Of a DNA stretch of 21,704 bases, positions 18,904 to 21,704 are shown one piece after another. Source of the DNA: Cochliopodium minus (taxonomy: Eukaryota > Discosea > Himatismenida > Cochliopodiidae); NCBI GenBank assembly GCA_024220525.1, contig JAMYWO010000018.1, positions 246,622 to 268,325 on the forward strand. Direction: 5' to 3'. The position numbers were made by a program, and so were the translations under genes. The stretch's first letter is position 1. Each line of letters opens with the position of its first letter. The notes under the pieces were generated by a model. It did no database searches, was not told the DNA's origin, and worked only from the letters and a program-made list of their open reading frames with translations.

Positions 18904-21533
18904 TTAATTTTTGGCAAATTTTCTCATCTCTTTTACAGAATCAACCGCGGAGGAATCATCATTAGAGCTGCAGAGTTGTTCTTTTTTGAAATACTTTTCT
19001 CTAAATTTTTTCCCCAAAACAATTAAGTAAGGATAAAAGAAACATAAAAGGAAAGAAATGTTCAAAATAATGTTCAAAGGAATCAAAATAGCCTCATTCT
19101 TGTAAGGTAAACTAGCATCACAAAAAACTACCAGAGTAACTAGCGAATCGAAATAGAGCTCTTGTTTAGTCAGAAAAGGATTCACCAACAATATTAGGGT
19201 TAGAAAACAAATCAAAGTTGATGTGATAATAAAGGTGAAATATTCATCGTTGTAAATTTGTTTGAATGCAAAAAAAAAGAGCACCTAAATTCAAAAAAAA
19301 AAAATTTTTCAACAAACTGATAAAATAAAGAAGTTGTTTACCAGTCCTCTTCTTAGAATCATGACAACTTCAAACCAAAAATACTTTTTCTTGAAATTTT
19401 TATAGAAGAAATGAAACCACTCAATAAATTCTTCTTCCAAAATTCTTTTTTTGTTCTTGAACAATAGATAAGAGAAAAACATTGGAAATCCTAAGATAAA
19501 TGATTAAAAAAGAATAAAAGAATTAAAAAAAAAGAATAAAAGTACCAAAAACATATAAGATTAAGAAAATGTAGGAAGAAATGAAAAGAGGTTTGTTAAT
19601 GGGATCGCCACATAGAACAGTGGGGTTGGAGAAAAGATAATAGATGCCAGAAGTCTTGACACAGCCAAAAGTGATGGAAATGATTTTTTCTTCCATGAAA
19701 ACGAAGAAAAGATAAAAATAGAAAAGGATGAGCTGTTTAAAAATGATTCTCCATTTATTTTTGATATACTGTTCCACATCGGAGTTTTCAACCTCGTCTT
19801 CACTTTCTCCAAATTCATTGATGGCAGGCTCCTTTCTCCTCTTTGTTTTTCGGGGGAGGTTTTGATCATCCAAACTCTCCTCGGTATAATCTTCCGAATA
19901 CTCCGAGCCCCCAAAGAAATCTTCATTGTTATTTCCGGTTGTATTAATACTGTTGTAATTTCTGTTTTTATTTCCTCCAATGAGACTATCAATGTTTTTG
20001 TTATTTTTGTTATTTTTGTTATTATTGATATTATTGTTGGTGTTGATATTATTGGTTGTATTATTAGAATTATTTATTATAATGTTGTTGCTATCAAAAT
20101 TGCCACTATTGATATTTGTGTGGATGAAATTGCTGTCATTTTCGTAATCAATATCCTCTTCTATCTCCTTTTTTTTGCAACATTTGGAAAAGAGTTTGAA
20201 GAAGAGCAAGGAGACGAGGGGAGCACATTTGCTCTGCAAATACATCAAAACGAAGGAGAAGAAAGAAAAGATGAAGGGGATGAAAATGTAGGTGTAGAAA
20301 ATCAAGATTTCGTTTTCTTTTATGCACGTCACTGTATTTATTTGAAATCTCAAAAACTTGAGATCATCAGAAAAAAAAAGTGAAGAGGTTTGATAATAAA
20401 AAATATAGCTTTTTAGCACTCCACTTGAACCTTTTTTTAAAAAAAATAATTTTTGTTATTTAATCTAATTTTTTATTTTTTATGATAAAATTTTTTTTTT
20501 TCAATTTAATTCATAATTTATTTTAATTTTAATTTTAATTTTAATTTTAATTTTAATTTTAATTTTAATTTTAATTTTAATGTAAATTTTAATTTTAATA
20601 AATTTTAATTTTAATGTAAATTTTTTTTTACCAGAATAATGGTTATTGTTAGTGTTGAAAGGACTCTGAAAGTAAATGACAATAAAGTAAACCAGGAAGA
20701 GAGATTGTACGAGAATGAAACTTTCTTTCAAAATAAAAACCACCACTATGTTCAACAAAATCTCTATCACCAGCAGTGCCAAAAAATTCTCAATTAAAAT
20801 AAACACCAAAAAAGAAACAATTATCCTAAAAAAATATCGATAAAAAAAGAAATAATTCAAAAAAAATTTAAAAAATTAAAAATTAAAATTAATTTAAAAA
20901 AATAAAACTTTTAATTGAATTTATTAATAAAATATTTGTTTTACAGGGTTATGGTGGACGCTTTTACTTGTGGACACTTGACACATTGATTGTAGTCGAT
21001 GAAATAGCCCTTGACACACTGACTGCATAAAAATCCATCGTGACCTTCATTACCTGAAATTAAAAAATAAAATTAAAGGAAATGAATTATTAAAATTAAA
21101 AATAAAATAATAAGAGTGGAAATAAAAATAAAATAAAATAAAATAAAAATAAAAAAATAAAGATTAAATATTAAAAATATGAAATAAAAATTAAAAAATT
21201 AAAATATTAAAAAATTACAAAAACCAAGCCCAAATCGTCCCTCTACAATGTAATAGTTTCAAAATTAGTTTTATTTTTATTTTATTTTATTTTATTTTTT
21301 ATTTTAAATTAATTTTATATTTTTTTTATATTTTTTTTTATATTTTTTTTTATATTTTTTTTTTTACCAACAGCAAAAAGATTGTCAGAATGATAAGAAA
21401 TGAACATGGGACTGAGAGTGTTGGTATGGTTGTCATAAACTTGAGTAACATTGAATCGTGCACAATTTTGTGGATACCTGCAGTTCGTCAGTGTGTAAGT
21501 TTTGTTATTATTTTCGTCTTCATTTATCAAAAC
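18904..21533 (-). CDS. Cys-rich, multi-pass receptor/channel-like membrane protein, C-terminal part
   Basis: Exons seen: 21533-21368, 21053-20945, 20825-20632, 20430-19546, 19490-19342, 19284-18904, encoding 627 residues to the stop. The first begins at a splice acceptor, so the gene continues upstream beyond the window. The order is an extracellular segment with Cys pairs and N-glycosylation sites (NCRYPQNCARFNVTQ), then a Cys-rich turn (GHDGFLCSQCVKGYF, NQCVKCPQ), then membrane spans (IIVSFLVFILIENFLALLV and others). Next come a loop with FYYQTSSLFF, a cytosolic Asn-rich and acidic insert (about 19750-20150), and further spans with YFWFEVVMILRRGL and LLVNPFLTK. This Cys-rich module followed by spans with an F.YQ block and an R-rich segment before late spans is a layout I associate with large, often beta-helix-bearing surface proteins of amoebae and ciliates. 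I cannot name the function. Receptor or channel is inference. Confidence 0.75.
19940..20145 (-). repeat. Asn-rich low-complexity loop in the receptor-like protein
   Basis: Encodes runs of Asn mixed with Ile, Ser and Lys (NNIIINNSNNTTNNINTNNN, then KNNKNNKNIDS), followed by an acidic stretch with DDQNLPRKTKRRK. It lies between two membrane-span blocks and so is probably cytosolic. The plus-strand open frame here is a by-product. Confidence 0.8.
20518..20628. repeat. AATTTT hexamer array in an intron of the receptor-like gene
   Basis: Tandem AATTTT units fill about half of the intron 20431-20631. It is the same unit as in LIG4 intron 9, but in a different gene. TGTAAATTTT interruptions at 20581 and 20615 divide it. 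Confidence 0.9.
21063..21362. repeat. AT-only simple repeats in an intron of the receptor-like gene
   Basis: The intron 21054-21367 contains AAATA/AAAAT pentamer runs (about 21120-21160), a TTTTA run (21270-21300) and a TATATTTTTTTT-type 12-base array (21318-21362). A short mixed-base island at 21218-21262 (ACCAAGCCCAAATCGTCCCTC) is the only non-AT part. It has no open frame. Confidence 0.75.
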
Positions 21534-21539
21534 CTTAAA

Positions 21540-21704
21540 AATGAAACATAAAAGTAAAAAAAAAAATAAAAAAAAAATTTTAAAAAATAAAAAAATAAAA
21601 AAATAAAAAAATAAAAAAAAAAAATAAAAAAAATAAATAAAAAAATAAAAAAATAAAAAAATAAAAAAATAAAAAAATAAAAAAATAAAAAAATAAAAAA
21701 ATAA
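21540..21704. repeat. AAAAAAT heptamer array at the window edge
   Basis: Near-perfect 7-base units run off the right edge of the window. They lie directly upstream, in gene direction, of the splice acceptor at 21534-21535, so the array is intronic. On the coding strand it is a T-rich tract. Confidence 0.85.

Noticed and set aside
19862-20383. Plus-strand frame of 173 codons rich in Ile and Val
   Set aside because: Antisense of the Asn-rich loop and spans of the receptor-like gene, which is supported by its spliced frame.
21540-21704. Heptamer array as a contig-end telomere
   Set aside because: The unit has only A and T with no G cluster, and it adjoins a splice acceptor, so it is intronic.
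1-21704. tRNA, rRNA, spliceosomal snRNA, CRISPR or LTR-type elements
   Set aside because: No T-loop-like GTTCRA outside coding exons, no snRNA core motifs, no spaced identical repeats with unique spacers, and no long terminal repeats or reverse-transcriptase motifs were seen by eye.

Overview
The window is nuclear DNA from a unicellular eukaryote. It is very AT-rich, uses the standard genetic code (TAA and TGA both end genes), and has many short GT-AG introns. Its proteins carry long Asn, Ser and Thr-Asn runs. This fits an AT-rich amoeboid protist (dictyostelid-like or Anaeramoeba-like), but I cannot place it further. No rRNA, tRNA, CRISPR array or intact mobile element was seen.

Layout: (1) 1-727, plus strand: coding-like but broken sequence, either the tail of a decaying gene or an old DNA-transposon fragment. 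(2) 945-6325, minus: DNA ligase IV (LIG4), 14 exons, 1221 aa. (3) 6447-8568, minus: CCT8, the theta subunit of the cytosolic chaperonin, 6 exons, 549 aa. (4) 8694-9239, plus: a minimal coilin-like protein, 2 exons, 166 aa. (5) 9297-12401, minus: Integrator subunit 6 (INTS6), 3 exons, 956 aa. (6) 12490-13423, minus: a PQ-loop membrane protein of the MPDU1/SLC66 type, 6 exons, 206 aa. (7) 13719-17184, plus: HID1, a myristoylated Golgi trafficking protein, 5 exons, 926 aa, with an unexpected zinc ribbon and a long Thr-Asn repeat. (8) 17510-18867, plus: an unrecognised multi-pass membrane protein, 4 exons, 405 aa. (9) 18904 to beyond 21533, minus: the C-terminal 627 aa of a Cys-rich, multi-pass receptor-like protein cut by the window edge.

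The genes are packed closely. Convergent pairs stop 57 bp (coilin/INTS6) and 36 bp (genes 8 and 9) apart. Divergent pairs share 125 bp (CCT8/coilin) and 295 bp (PQ-loop/HID1). All exon joins were made by hand from reading frame, GT-AG ends and remembered family alignments. Every complete gene comes out at a whole number of codons.

Most genes are unrelated housekeeping functions: DNA repair, folding, snRNA processing and Golgi traffic. The one suggestive pairing is a coilin-like protein beside an Integrator subunit, since both act in small nuclear RNA biology. The most unusual items are the zinc ribbon inside HID1, the stripped-down coilin, acidic Asn/Asp insertions within the LIG4 catalytic domain, intron-specific AT repeats, and 3' splice sites that almost never read CAG.
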